A DNA stretch of 64,000 nt from Dyadobacter sp. CY261 (GCF_021440085.1 NZ_JAKCPW010000008.1:186001-250000), one strand, 5' to 3'. Positions 35,862 through 44,790 are shown, counted from the first letter of the stretch. Translations and numbers: made by a program. Notes: generated by a model not told the origin, from the letters alone.

Positions 35862-35908
35862 TGACTGGCAAAATGAAGTGTGAAACTTAACTGACTAAAT
35901 GTGACCTC

Positions 35909-36340
35909 TTATACCTTGGTGACTTCCAATATTCTCATGCCACTTTCATCCGCCTCCAGATGCAGTCGCATATAATTTAGCGGCCAAAGGTCCTCTATTT
36001 TCCCCGGCCACTCGACAAAGCAGAAATTACCCGAATCCAAATACTCCTCGACACCCATGTCCAGGGCTTCTGTTTCGTCCTTAATCCTGTAAAAATCAAA
36101 ATGATAGATTGTTTTCCCGCCCGCGTCATACTCATTCACCAGGGAAAATGTGGGGCTCTGCACGTGGGTGGTGACTCCGAGATGGTTGCATAATGCCTTG
36201 ATAAGCGTCGTTTTGCCAGCCCCCATATGCCCTTCAAACAGCCAGACCGGTGTTTCCGCACCAAGTCTGAGAAGCACTTCCGAAACGTCTTCAAGCTCGT
36301 CGAGTTCCTTAAAACGAATAACCGTGGGCTGTCCAATCAT
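35909..36340 (-). CDS. tsaE: tRNA threonylcarbamoyladenosine biosynthesis ATPase TsaE
   Basis: TsaE is the ATPase of the TsaBDE complex that places threonylcarbamoyl on A37 of ANN-decoding tRNAs. The 143-residue protein starts at the ATG at 36340; in-frame sequence upstream is the shadow of the neighbouring oxidoreductase gene. It has Walker A EGHMGAGKTTLIKAL (about 35-49), the TsaE-specific VQSPTFSLVNEY, FDFYRIKDETEALDMGVEEY and FCFVEWPGKIEDLWP with the Walker B-like Glu. A TTG-N21-TATTTTTG promoter ends 4 nt before the ATG, which predicts a leaderless mRNA. ald and the 134-residue unknown gene follow on the same strand. Confidence 0.95.
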   Translation of the reverse strand: MIGQPTVIRFKELDELEDVSEVLLRLGAETPVWLFEGHMGAGKTTLIKALCNHLGVTTHVQSPTFSLVNEYDAGGKTIYHFDFYRIKDETEALDMGVEEYLDSGNFCFVEWPGKIEDLWPLNYMRLHLEADESGMRILEVTKV

Positions 36341-36344
36341 GTTA

Positions 36345-36376
36345 CAAAAATACACAATTTGGACAAACCATGACAA
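36345..36376 (-). promoter_or_regulatory. Promoter of tsaE with leaderless geometry
   Basis: On the minus strand a TTG (36376-36374), a 21-nt spacer and a perfect -7 element TATTTTTG (36352-36345) are followed by TAAC and the tsaE ATG. This is the full Bacteroidota promoter layout. The predicted transcription start coincides with, or is within a base or two of, the start codon. Confidence 0.6.
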
Positions 36377-36395
36377 TTTTATGCCCGAGCCGCCG

Positions 36396-37682
36396 TCATA
36401 CTTTCCACTCTTTCCGCATGGCGCGGCCAAGTAGCTTATTAGCCTTTTTATCCCCATCGAATTGCTCTTTCTCCGGATCCCATTTGAGCGAACGTCCCAA
36501 GCCGTACGCGATATTCCCAACATTACATACCGAAGCCGTGCGGTGGCCGGTCTCGACATCGCAAATAGGCGGCTTCCGGGTTCGGATCGCATTCAGGAAG
36601 TCTTTGTAATGATTGGTACTGACATAAACACCTGCGTCACCAGCAATGAAAGCCTTGTCCTTCAGTGGTTCGGGAGTTGTTTTCAGTTCGCCGCGGGCTA
36701 CGAAAACTTCGCCATCAGTGCCCACGAAATGGCAATGCGGTTTTCCTTCCATCGGCCGATGGATCATTTCAACGCCGTTCGCATATTTGTAAACAAGCCC
36801 TTTTCCGGGTTCTGAGTAAATCAGCTCCACCGGGCCGCTTCCATCCATATTCAACCCCCATTGCGCAATATCGAACATATGGGCACCCCAGTCGGTCATG
36901 CCGCCGCCGCCGAACTCTGTGTAATCCCGCCATTTGGGCCAGAATGTCGCCTCCATGGCAGGAGCAAGTTCATTATTGTAAGGCCGTTTGGTTTTGTTCG
37001 GGCCCATCCATAAGGCCCAGTCCAGTCCATCAGGCTTGGTTTCGCTTTTCAAATCCCAAACTTTGGGAGGTCCGCCTACATTCACATACACTTTCTTCAC
37101 CGTTCCAATCGCCCCGCTTCGCACCAATTGAACCGCTTTGGTAAACTCAGGGGCCGAACGCTGCATGCTTCCCGTCTGAAAAACGCGGCTATGCTTTCTC
37201 GTCGCGTCCACCATAGCCCTACCCTCTTTCACAGTCAATGCAAGCGGCTTTTCGCAGTAAATATCCTTTCCCGCCTCAGCCGAACGCACGGCCATTGCTG
37301 CGTGCCAATGGTCCGGCGCGGCGATTACCACCGCGTCGATATCCTTGCGATCCAATAGCCCGCGGAAGTCCTTGATGCCGGTTGCAGCTTTATAGGTACC
37401 CTGGCCTAGCTTTTCGGTATACCATTTGTTAGTCGCATTCACGAATGTGTCCTGTTTGATCGAGTAAACATCGGAAGCCGCCACAATGCGGGTTTCCTGG
37501 GTATCCAGAAAGCGGTTGCGCAACCCGCCGCTCTGACGGCCGCAACCGATAAAACCCAATGCGATCATGTCGCTCGGGGCTTGGTAACCTCTGCCCAGGA
37601 CGTGCCGCGGCACGATCATAAAAGAGGAAATGACAGCACCCGCCTTCAAGAAATCGCGGCGATTCAAACGGTCGGTATTCAT
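36396..37682 (-). CDS. Gfo/Idh/MocA-family oxidoreductase with Tat-like signal
   Basis: A 428-residue NAD(P)-dependent oxidoreductase of the Gfo/Idh/MocA family, probably exported. The N-terminus NRRDFLKAGAVISSF is a twin-arginine-type signal (two Arg rather than the full S/T-RRxFLK consensus, but close). The Rossmann motif GFIGCGRQSGGLRN lies near 42-55, the catalytic-site CEKPLALTVKEGRAM near 140 and the TDWGAHMFDIAQWGL helix near 265. The insertion and length are typical of the secreted group seen in Bacteroidota polysaccharide loci. It is divergent from the heparinase-like gene with 115 bp between, which suggests a shared control region. The sugar substrate is unknown. Confidence 0.88.
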   Translation of the reverse strand: MNTDRLNRRDFLKAGAVISSFMIVPRHVLGRGYQAPSDMIALGFIGCGRQSGGLRNRFLDTQETRIVAASDVYSIKQDTFVNATNKWYTEKLGQGTYKAATGIKDFRGLLDRKDIDAVVIAAPDHWHAAMAVRSAEAGKDIYCEKPLALTVKEGRAMVDATRKHSRVFQTGSMQRSAPEFTKAVQLVRSGAIGTVKKVYVNVGGPPKVWDLKSETKPDGLDWALWMGPNKTKRPYNNELAPAMEATFWPKWRDYTEFGGGGMTDWGAHMFDIAQWGLNMDGSGPVELIYSEPGKGLVYKYANGVEMIHRPMEGKPHCHFVGTDGEVFVARGELKTTPEPLKDKAFIAGDAGVYVSTNHYKDFLNAIRTRKPPICDVETGHRTASVCNVGNIAYGLGRSLKWDPEKEQFDGDKKANKLLGRAMRKEWKV

Positions 37683-37797
37683 ATTTTTTCAAAAAATTAT
37701 CCTGATTGAATTTAAATTAAAGGCCGAAGTCAGTGATTCTACTGGATAATGGAGTCTTATATCGAAACCGCATTCAAGTTCCTAAACCACAGCCATT

Positions 37798-39732
37798 ATG
37801 ATCCGAATACTCCTGGCATTTGCCGTGTTACTATCCTTGCGGGCCAATGCACAAGTCACCCAGCGTAACATTTTTGCTCAAAAGTATAACCAGGGTGCAT
37901 TCAGCGAAGCCCTGATCCCACTCGACAAATGGGCTCCCTATCCCAAAACACCCGAAGAATGGAAATCCAAAACTGACCCTGCGGAATTGGCAAAAATCAT
38001 TAAAGCCGGAGAAGAGGCATTCCAGAAACCCATTCCGATGGTAACTGCCAGCTTGTTGCTCGATTTTACCCGAAGCGGCGATCGTGAAAGACATGCCGCG
38101 GCGTCATTTGGCCGCCGCAACCAGCTCATGAACCTCGTCCTGGCCGAATCGGTGGAGGGGAAAGACCGGTTTATGGAGGCCATTGCAAACTCTGTGTGGG
38201 CCATTTGCGAAGAGACCTATTGGGGCGTGCCTGCACATTTAAGCACACAACGCGCCAAAAACGGCCTGCCGGATGTGGAAGATCCGACAGTGGACCTCTT
38301 CGGTGCGGAAACTGCCGCAGTACTCGCGCTCACCGATTATTTTTTAGGTGAAAAACTGGCTAAAATTTCGCCGCTGATCCGCCCGCGTATCTATTTTGAA
38401 ACGAATAAAAAGATATTTGAGCCACTCAAACAACCCAATCGTTACGGCTGGCTCAGCACGACAAACCCGGTCAATAACTGGAACCCATGGATTGTTTCCA
38501 ACCTGCTCATCGCTGACCTGCTCCTTGAAAAGGATGCGCAAAAACGTAGCGCTAATGCCTATCAATACACAGTTTTCCTCGACCGGTATTTCAACAGCCT
38601 GGGCGAAGACGGCGGCTGCGACGAAGGCCCCAGCTACTGGTTTGCCGCCGGTGCAAGCGCCTATGACGCACTCGCGATCCTCGAAAGCGCCACCGATGGA
38701 AAGATCGACATTTACGATAACGAGCTCATCCGCAAAATGGCCGCCTATGTGTACAAAGTGCATATTGCGAATGACTATTTCGTCAACTTCGCCGATGCCG
38801 ATCCTAAGCTCAAACCGGATGGATTGATGCTCTACCGCTTCGGCCAAGCGGTAAAAGACCCGGAACTAACTGCATTCGGCGAATGGGCTTACGGTCAGTT
38901 CGGGGCGGTGACCGGCGGCAATGGCAACCAGCGCCCCAGAAAAGTCTGGAACCTGATGACCACCTCGAAGCTAAAACAAGACAAGGCTAAAACCTACAAC
39001 CCTGTCGCCAATGCCTGGCTGTCGGACATTGAAGTACTCACGGCTCGTTCGGATAATGGCTTGTACCTCGCCACGCATGCCGGGCACAATGCCGAAAGCC
39101 ATAACCATAATGACGTGGGTGATTTTATCGTATATGCCGACGGCGAACCGGTGATCGTCGATGCAGGTCGTGGCAATTACACCGCGCGGACGTTTTCTTC
39201 CAGAAGATATGAGCTCTGGTTTACCCAGTCGCAATACCATAACCTACCGATCGTGAACGGCTTTGGCCAACCTCCCGGCAAGCAGTTCAATGCGAGGAAT
39301 GTAAAAAGTAGTGTTTCCGACAAAGAGGTTTCACTAGCGATGGACATCGCGCCCGCATACCCACAGGAAGCCGGTGTGCAGAATTGGAACAGGATCGTAA
39401 AGCTGAACCGTGCTAAAAATGTCGTCGAAATCGCAGACGATTATACGTTGAAACAGAACCCTGATTCTTTACAGCAGATATTTATGACCGTGTGCCAGGT
39501 TAATATGAGCACTCCCGGCAAAATCATGCTGACCACCTCCGGTAAAAAAACGGTTTCACTTACTTATGATCCGAAGAGCTGGACGGTTTCAACCGAACTT
39601 CCATCAACGGAAGGAATGGAATACAATAGCTTTAAAACCAAATGGGACGGCAATCCGGTTACGCGCATTATCCTCACCAGCAAGACATTAAAACCAAAAG
39701 GCAAACACAGTTTCGTCATTACTAAATCCTGA
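37798..39732 (+). CDS. Heparinase II/III-family polysaccharide lyase-like protein
   Basis: A 644-residue exported protein. The signal peptide is MIRILLAFAVLLSLRANAQ. The N-terminal part (about 40-350) is the alpha/alpha toroid of polysaccharide lyases, with NNWNPWIVSNLL and EDGGCDEGPSYW. The C-terminal beta-sandwich carries the heparinase II/III motif HAGHNAESHNHNDVGDFIVY and the DAGRGNYTARTFSSRRYELW segment. Catalytic Asn, His and Tyr candidates are therefore present. It should cleave uronic-acid-containing glycans by beta-elimination. It heads a three-gene plus-strand unit with a TIM-barrel isomerase-like protein (8 bp gap) and a PQQ dehydrogenase (23 bp gap). Confidence 0.87.
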   Translation: MIRILLAFAVLLSLRANAQVTQRNIFAQKYNQGAFSEALIPLDKWAPYPKTPEEWKSKTDPAELAKIIKAGEEAFQKPIPMVTASLLLDFTRSGDRERHAAASFGRRNQLMNLVLAESVEGKDRFMEAIANSVWAICEETYWGVPAHLSTQRAKNGLPDVEDPTVDLFGAETAAVLALTDYFLGEKLAKISPLIRPRIYFETNKKIFEPLKQPNRYGWLSTTNPVNNWNPWIVSNLLIADLLLEKDAQKRSANAYQYTVFLDRYFNSLGEDGGCDEGPSYWFAAGASAYDALAILESATDGKIDIYDNELIRKMAAYVYKVHIANDYFVNFADADPKLKPDGLMLYRFGQAVKDPELTAFGEWAYGQFGAVTGGNGNQRPRKVWNLMTTSKLKQDKAKTYNPVANAWLSDIEVLTARSDNGLYLATHAGHNAESHNHNDVGDFIVYADGEPVIVDAGRGNYTARTFSSRRYELWFTQSQYHNLPIVNGFGQPPGKQFNARNVKSSVSDKEVSLAMDIAPAYPQEAGVQNWNRIVKLNRAKNVVEIADDYTLKQNPDSLQQIFMTVCQVNMSTPGKIMLTTSGKKTVSLTYDPKSWTVSTELPSTEGMEYNSFKTKWDGNPVTRIILTSKTLKPKGKHSFVITKS

Positions 39733-39740
39733 ACAATTCT

Positions 39741-40691
39741 ATGGATCTTTCCCGCAGAGATTTTCTCATCAAAAGCGCCTTCGCCGGCAGCATTATTCCG
39801 TCGCTGTCAGAGGATACATTCACCAGCCCGATCCACGCCGCAGCAGGTGATCTGAAAGTCAATATATTTTCCAAACACCTGCAATTCCTAAACTACCAGA
39901 ACATGGCCGAAGTGGCCAAAGAACTCGGTTTTGACGGCATCGACCTTACCGTTCGGCCCAAGGGCCATGTGTTGCCCGAAAAAGTGGAAACCGACCTGCC
40001 CCTTGCCGTGGAGGCAATGAAAAAAGTTGGGCTCGCGCCGCAGATGTTCTGTACGGCAGTTGAAGACGCGACCAATCCAGTCGACAAAAGACTGCTCGAA
40101 ACGGCGGCCAAGCTGGGTTTCAAATATTACCGCATGAACTGGTACCGCTATAACGAACAGAAAGCCATTCCCGAACAACTAGGCGAACTCAGTACCAAAA
40201 TGGCAGGGCTAAGCCAGCTGAATGAAAAGCTCGGAATTTACGGCTGTTACCAGAACCATTCCGGCCGGATGGTAGGTGCTTCGATGTTCGAGATCTGGCA
40301 AATCCTTCAAAAAGCCAATCAGAAAACAATGGGCGCTCAATACGATATCCGCCATGCCACGGTCGAAGGCGGCCTTTCCTGGCAAACGGGTTTCAATCTG
40401 ATCCGTCCGCATATCAAAACCATTGTGATCAAGGATTTTTATTGGGAGAAAAATAATGCCGGTAAATGGGCTGTAAAAAGCGTACCGCTGGGTGAAGGAA
40501 TGGTTGATTTTAAAACCTATTTCAAATTATTGAAAGACTTGAAGGTAGACGTTCCGATTTGTCTGCACCTTGAATATCCGCTGGGCGGGGCTGATCAGGG
40601 TGCATTTGAAATTACAGTGGACAAAAAAGTAGTTTTCGATGCGATGAAGCGTGATTTGGCACGTTTGAAAGAACTCTGGGCAGCCGCCTGA
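39741..40691 (+). CDS. Secreted sugar phosphate isomerase/epimerase-like TIM-barrel protein
   Basis: A 316-residue protein of the xylose-isomerase-like TIM-barrel family. The N-terminus SRRDFLIKSAFAGSI is a Tat-type signal, so folding and perhaps metal loading occur before export. Barrel features are GFDGIDLTVRPKGHVLPEKV, the metal-site-like YGCYQNHSGRMVG, GAQYDIRHATVEGG and a final CLHLEYPLGGADQGA with Glu and His residues. The family interconverts keto and aldo sugars or epimerises them. As an exported member it may act on lyase products. It is translationally close to the neighbouring genes on both sides. Confidence 0.85.
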   Translation: MDLSRRDFLIKSAFAGSIIPSLSEDTFTSPIHAAAGDLKVNIFSKHLQFLNYQNMAEVAKELGFDGIDLTVRPKGHVLPEKVETDLPLAVEAMKKVGLAPQMFCTAVEDATNPVDKRLLETAAKLGFKYYRMNWYRYNEQKAIPEQLGELSTKMAGLSQLNEKLGIYGCYQNHSGRMVGASMFEIWQILQKANQKTMGAQYDIRHATVEGGLSWQTGFNLIRPHIKTIVIKDFYWEKNNAGKWAVKSVPLGEGMVDFKTYFKLLKDLKVDVPICLHLEYPLGGADQGAFEITVDKKVVFDAMKRDLARLKELWAAA

Positions 40692-40714
40692 AACCGTTTC
40701 CCAGCCCACTTACC

Positions 40715-42811
40715 ATGAAACTAACACCCATCCTCCTCACGGCTTCATTTGCCGCATTATGTGGCTTTGTGATCAGCACACAACCGGCAGATCATAACTG
40801 GCCCGAATACAATGGCGACGGCTCACGCAGCCATTATTCAGCATTGAGCCAAATTACAAAAGCTAATGTAGCTCAACTGAAAGTGGCCTGGACCTACGCA
40901 TCAGGTGGTGCGGATACCGTACGGAACCGCACACAAATGCAATGCAACCCCATCATCATCGACGGCATTTTGTACGGTGTGTCGGCGGGAATACAGGCAT
41001 TCGCAGTAGATGCGGCCAATGGCCAGGAGATTTGGAAAACGAATTTGACCGATAATGGCGGCACGCTGAGCCGCGGGGTAACGTACTGGACGGATGGGAA
41101 TGAGAAGCGTATTTTTTTCGGAGCTGGAAAATATATTTATGCATTAAACGCAGCCAATGGATCACCGATCATGACATTCGGCGAAAATGGGCGTATTAAT
41201 CTGAAAGATGGTATCGACCGCCCTGGCGCGGATGATTATATTACTTCCAATACGCCAAACACCATTTATAAAAACCTGCTCATCACCGGTGCACGGGTCA
41301 ATGAGTCGGAAACGGCCCTACTCGGCGACGTACGTGCATATGATGTGCACACGGGGAAACTGGCCTGGACATTCCGGACGATTCCGGCCAAAGGTGAATT
41401 TGGTGCGGATACCTGGCCTGCCAATGCGCGTGAAAACTTTGGCGGTGCCAACGCCTGGGCCGGTATGGCTATCGACCGCGAGCGTGGCATTGTTTATATT
41501 CCTACGGGCTCGGCCGCTTACGATTTTTATGGAGGTAATCGTCCGGGCAATAACCTCTTCGCTAATTGCCTTATCGCGCTCGACGCCGCTACCGGCAAGC
41601 GCCTCTGGCATTACCAGCTCGTACATCACGACATCTGGGACCGCGACCCGCCCTCCCCGCCTAACCTCGTTACCGTTACACACAACGGCAAGCGAACGGA
41701 CGCAGTTGTGCAGGTTACCAAGCAGGGCTATGTCTTCGTTTTGGACCGGGTAAGCGGAAAAGCGCTGTTTCCAATTAAAGAAACCGCATTTAATTTCCGA
41801 GCTATTGAAGGGGAAAAGGGAAGCGCAACACAGCCTATCCCGACATTGCCGGTTCCTTTTACACGGCAGCAATTCACAGCAGCCGATTTCAATTCCTTCG
41901 TTGCCGACCGGGATTCCCTTGTTCAATTGCTTTCCAAGGCTAAAACAGGCAGCGCCTACATTCCCATTACTTCCAACATGACCATTTTCTATCCGGGAAC
42001 GGACGGAGGGGCACAATGGGGCGGCGCAGCGACGGACCCGAATGGCATTATGTATGTGCCTGCCAAGGAAATACCGGTTTATACTTCGCTGGTAAAAAAG
42101 CAAGTCCCGAAGAAATCCGGAAGTGTAACCGGTGCGCAACTGTACCAACTGCATTGCGCAGCATGCCACGGTGCCGACAAGATGGGAAACCACGATGGCT
42201 CCTACCCTTCACTCGCCAATCTGGAAAAACGGCTTAAACCTGCTCAAATCGAAGCTATTTTGCGAAGTGGTCGGGGTATGATGCCTTCATTCACGCATAT
42301 TTCCGATGCGGAGAAGAAATCTGTTATCGCTTACCTCACCAACCAGGGAGACAAGGAAAGCATCACGATCGACTCCAAAACACAGGTTCCTTATCAGCAT
42401 ACCGGCTATAACCGGTGGTACGATCGCAATGGTTATCCCGTAAGTCAGCCGCCATGGGGCACGCTCACCGCCGTTGACCTGAATACCGGTCAAAGAAAAT
42501 GGCAGGTTCCATTGGGTGAATACAAGGAATTAACCGTCAAAGGCATACCACCTACCGGTACCGATAACTACGGCGGCCCTTTGGTAACCGCCAGCGGCCT
42601 GATCTTCATCGCCGCCAGCCGCGACGAGCAGTTCAGGGCATTTGATAAGGAAACGGGTAAAATTTTATGGCAAGCGGGACTACCTGCTGCCGGATATGCC
42701 TCTGCCAGCACCTATTCAGTGAATGGCAAGCAATATGTTGTCATTGCCTGTGGTGGCGGGAAGTTGAATACGAAGTCAGGCGACCGATATGTGGCGTTTG
42801 TGTTGCCTTGA
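40715..42811 (+). CDS. PQQ-dependent dehydrogenase with inserted cytochrome c domain
   Basis: A 698-residue exported quinoprotein with a signal peptide near residues 1-22. The eight-bladed PQQ propeller begins with WPEYNGDGSRSHYSALSQI. Later blades show WAGMAIDRERGIVYIPTGSA, the VHHDIWDRDPPSPPNL loop typical of glucose/alcohol dehydrogenases and GTDNYGGPLVTASGLIF. A monohaem cytochrome c (CAACHGADKMG, CxxCH near 481) is inserted between blades at about 465-545, with a likely axial Met in GMMPSF. Electrons from sugar oxidation could thus pass directly to haem. It ends the lyase-isomerase unit and converges with the PIN remnant 4 bp beyond its stop. Confidence 0.88.
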   Translation: MKLTPILLTASFAALCGFVISTQPADHNWPEYNGDGSRSHYSALSQITKANVAQLKVAWTYASGGADTVRNRTQMQCNPIIIDGILYGVSAGIQAFAVDAANGQEIWKTNLTDNGGTLSRGVTYWTDGNEKRIFFGAGKYIYALNAANGSPIMTFGENGRINLKDGIDRPGADDYITSNTPNTIYKNLLITGARVNESETALLGDVRAYDVHTGKLAWTFRTIPAKGEFGADTWPANARENFGGANAWAGMAIDRERGIVYIPTGSAAYDFYGGNRPGNNLFANCLIALDAATGKRLWHYQLVHHDIWDRDPPSPPNLVTVTHNGKRTDAVVQVTKQGYVFVLDRVSGKALFPIKETAFNFRAIEGEKGSATQPIPTLPVPFTRQQFTAADFNSFVADRDSLVQLLSKAKTGSAYIPITSNMTIFYPGTDGGAQWGGAATDPNGIMYVPAKEIPVYTSLVKKQVPKKSGSVTGAQLYQLHCAACHGADKMGNHDGSYPSLANLEKRLKPAQIEAILRSGRGMMPSFTHISDAEKKSVIAYLTNQGDKESITIDSKTQVPYQHTGYNRWYDRNGYPVSQPPWGTLTAVDLNTGQRKWQVPLGEYKELTVKGIPPTGTDNYGGPLVTASGLIFIAASRDEQFRAFDKETGKILWQAGLPAAGYASASTYSVNGKQYVVIACGGGKLNTKSGDRYVAFVLP

Positions 42812-42815
42812 TGTA

Positions 42816-43028
42816 CTATTTCCACAGAATAGTCACCATATCCTGATAATCTGCGAATTTCCAGTCTTGTGTGATAATTGTGTAATTTTCAAGAAGTATG
42901 TGTGTGTCGATGAGATAGTTGGTCATTTTCAGGGAAATCCAGAGATCGTCCACTCTATCGATCAGCTCTTCATTTTCCAGGCTGGCGATTTTCGCAGTAA
43001 TCTCTATTTTCTTTTCCTCCGTTGTCAT
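42816..43028 (-). pseudogene. Collapsed PIN toxin-antitoxin remnant
   Basis: A 70-codon frame that reads like pieces of a toxin-antitoxin operon joined in frame. Residues 1-34 (MTTEEKKIEITAKIASLENE and on to DDLWISLK) look like the N-terminus of a small antitoxin. MTNYLIDTHILL then matches the start of a PIN-domain RNase with its first Asp. ENYTIITQDWKFADYQDMV and VTILW match the C-terminus of the same domain. About 90 central toxin residues, including the acidic active-site residues, and the antitoxin C-terminus are missing. It cannot be an active toxin. It is most likely a deletion remnant between the PQQ dehydrogenase and the second Gfo/Idh/MocA gene. Confidence 0.6.
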
Positions 43029-43111
43029 GGCAAAAGGCATTGATGCTAGTCAAATATAACGTTAATGAGTCGAATCTGAAATTGCAATCCTTAACTACAT
43101 GGCCGGGCTCC

Positions 43112-43141
43112 TTGCTCATTTTTATCAGACGGTTACCTTTG
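43112..43141 (+). promoter_or_regulatory. Promoter of the second Gfo/Idh/MocA gene
   Basis: TTG at 43112-43114, a 19-nt spacer and a perfect -7 element TACCTTTG at 43134-43141 match the Bacteroidota promoter consensus. The predicted leader is about 18 nt before the ATG at 43164. Confidence 0.6.
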
Positions 43142-43163
43142 TGCCAAAGCAAAATTTTAAACT

Positions 43164-44198
43164 ATGCCTTCAAAAATTCTCAATGTCGGTTTAATCGGTT
43201 TCGGTTTGTCGGGGCGGTATTTTCATTCGCCGTTCCTGAGCACCAATCCTAATTTCAAAATCAAAACGGTGGTCGAAAGATCCAAAAACGAGGCGCAGGA
43301 ATTCGACCCGTCTATCGGCAATGCCCGGTCGGTGGATGAGTTGCTGAGCGATGAGGCCATTGATCTGGTTTTCATCTGTACGCCCAATGACACGCATTTC
43401 GAATACGCATTGGATGCACTCGAGAATGGCAAGCACGTTGTGATTGAAAAGCCATTTTCGGCAACAGAAGAAGAAGCTCGGCAATTGGTAGAAGTGGCTA
43501 AGAAAAAAGGATTGGTACTGACAGCCTACCAAAACCGCCGTTGGGATTCCGACTTCCTGACAATCCAGAAACTGCTTGAAGAAGGCAAGCTCGGCGATGT
43601 TATCGAGTACGAATGCCGCTACGACCGCTATCGTGAAGCAGTAGCAGGTTCATGGAAAGAAAGGGCGGTTCCGGTAGGAGGAAATGTGTATAACCTCGGC
43701 CCGCACCTCGTTGATCAGGCATTGGTATTGTTCGGCGAGCCGGAAACCGTGACCGCAGATATCAGAATCGTTCGCCCGAATAGCGAGATCGACGACTACT
43801 TCGATATTCGCCTTGGATATCCGGATAAGTCGGTGATCGTCAAATCGAGCCTGATGGTATATGAAAACCATTTGCGCTATGTACTGCATGGAACAAAAGG
43901 CTCATTTATCAAAGGTGGCCTGGATCCTCAGGAAGAGACATTGCGGAAGAATGTGTTGCCAACCGAAAAGCCCTGGGGCGTGGAGCCGGAAAATCGCTGG
44001 GGGAAACTGTACAGCGAGGCGTTTACAGGCATTGTCGAGAGTGAAGCTGGTGACTATGCACCATTTTATCAAAATGTTTACGATGCGATCGTAAATGGCG
44101 CCGAGCTGGCGGTGAAGCCGGAAGAGGTGCTGCGGACCTGCCGCGTCATTGATCTGGCATTCCAGAGTAGCAACGAGAAGAAGGTAATGGCTTACTAA
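43164..44198 (+). CDS. Gfo/Idh/MocA-family oxidoreductase, cytoplasmic
   Basis: A 344-residue NAD(P)-dependent oxidoreductase without a signal peptide. The Rossmann motif GLIGFGLSGRYFHSPFL (about 8-24) has the YFHSPF variant typical of the YdgJ/IolW-like group of scyllo-inositol and related dehydrogenases. IEKPFSATEEEARQLV carries the catalytic Lys, YQNRRWDSDF and GPHLVDQALVLFG form the substrate region, and the C-terminal domain is complete. It is transcribed alone from a good promoter and ends at a strong terminator. The exact polyol or sugar is not readable. Confidence 0.9.
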   Translation: MPSKILNVGLIGFGLSGRYFHSPFLSTNPNFKIKTVVERSKNEAQEFDPSIGNARSVDELLSDEAIDLVFICTPNDTHFEYALDALENGKHVVIEKPFSATEEEARQLVEVAKKKGLVLTAYQNRRWDSDFLTIQKLLEEGKLGDVIEYECRYDRYREAVAGSWKERAVPVGGNVYNLGPHLVDQALVLFGEPETVTADIRIVRPNSEIDDYFDIRLGYPDKSVIVKSSLMVYENHLRYVLHGTKGSFIKGGLDPQEETLRKNVLPTEKPWGVEPENRWGKLYSEAFTGIVESEAGDYAPFYQNVYDAIVNGAELAVKPEEVLRTCRVIDLAFQSSNEKKVMAY

Positions 44199-44217
44199 AA
44201 CAGCCGGGATAAAAAGC

Positions 44218-44249
44218 AAAAAGGCAGTCCAAAACGGACTGCCTTTTTT
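44218..44249. terminator. Strong terminator after the second Gfo/Idh/MocA gene
   Basis: AAAAAGGCAGTCC (44218-44230) and GGACTGCCTTTTT (44236-44248) pair perfectly over 13 bp with a 5-nt loop, followed by one more T. The symmetry lets it also serve the convergent minus-strand gene that stops at 44307. Confidence 0.92.
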
Positions 44250-44306
44250 GATGCCTCAACAAGCCGGCCAATCTTGCCGTCAAGCGGCGCGTTCAGCGCG
44301 TAAATG

Positions 44307-44675
44307 TTATTTGATAACTGCTGTTACCTGACGTTTTGTTTCAGTAGAAATCGCGAATGGCTTGGTAGTGATTTCGCTGCCATTGTTGATCACGAAGCTG
44401 TAATTTCCGTCTGCCAGGTTCGACAGGTCGAAAATTTTCGAGTAGTTTTCAGCCTTAGGAATTGAGGTGCTGTAAACGATTGTTCCTGTGTAATCTTTGA
44501 TAACCAGCGAAGATCTTTCTTTTACGCTTTCAAGAGACAGTTTGAATTTCAATTCACCACCTGAAACGAGCTCGATAGATGCAGCGTTGTTTTCTTTTGC
44601 TTTATCAGCAGCGATTGAAAGATTTGCAGTTGATACTCCCACCAGAACTGCAATTGCTAAAATAGTTTTTTTCAT
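44307..44675 (-). CDS. Small secreted beta-sandwich-like protein of unknown function
   Basis: A 122-residue exported protein. The signal peptide is MKKTILAIAVLVGVSTANLSIAA. The mature part has the pattern of a small beta-sandwich resembling the Por-secretion tail or DUF3244-like domains: LVIKDYTGTIVYSTSI, FDLSNLADGNYSFVI and a final KPFAISTETKRQ. The DLSNLADGNY segment is like the LADG/LPxG-Y motif of type 9 secretion tails. Here, however, the domain is the whole protein and not a tail on an enzyme. It has a perfect promoter with a predicted leader of about 110 nt, long for this genome and a place where RNA-level control could act. The role is unknown. Confidence 0.7.
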   Translation of the reverse strand: MKKTILAIAVLVGVSTANLSIAADKAKENNAASIELVSGGELKFKLSLESVKERSSLVIKDYTGTIVYSTSIPKAENYSKIFDLSNLADGNYSFVINNGSEITTKPFAISTETKRQVTAVIK

Positions 44676-44790
44676 TTTATGTTAATGTTTAATGTCTAAT
44701 TCAATGTCAACAATTTGTACTTTTCAGGCATTTACCTTTCTAAGTTCTTAAAGCAGCTTTTCTTCGTTGATTTCTGCTCTTTGGACATTA

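Noticed and set aside
35889..35898. CTGACTAA on the plus strand near the ald start, resembling the leader element
   Set aside because: It is on the wrong strand relative to ald, lacks the first two bases of the motif and is expected by chance.
42842..43028. The small minus-strand frame as an active toxin or antitoxin
   Set aside because: The acidic active-site residues and most of both proteins are missing; a remnant is the better reading.
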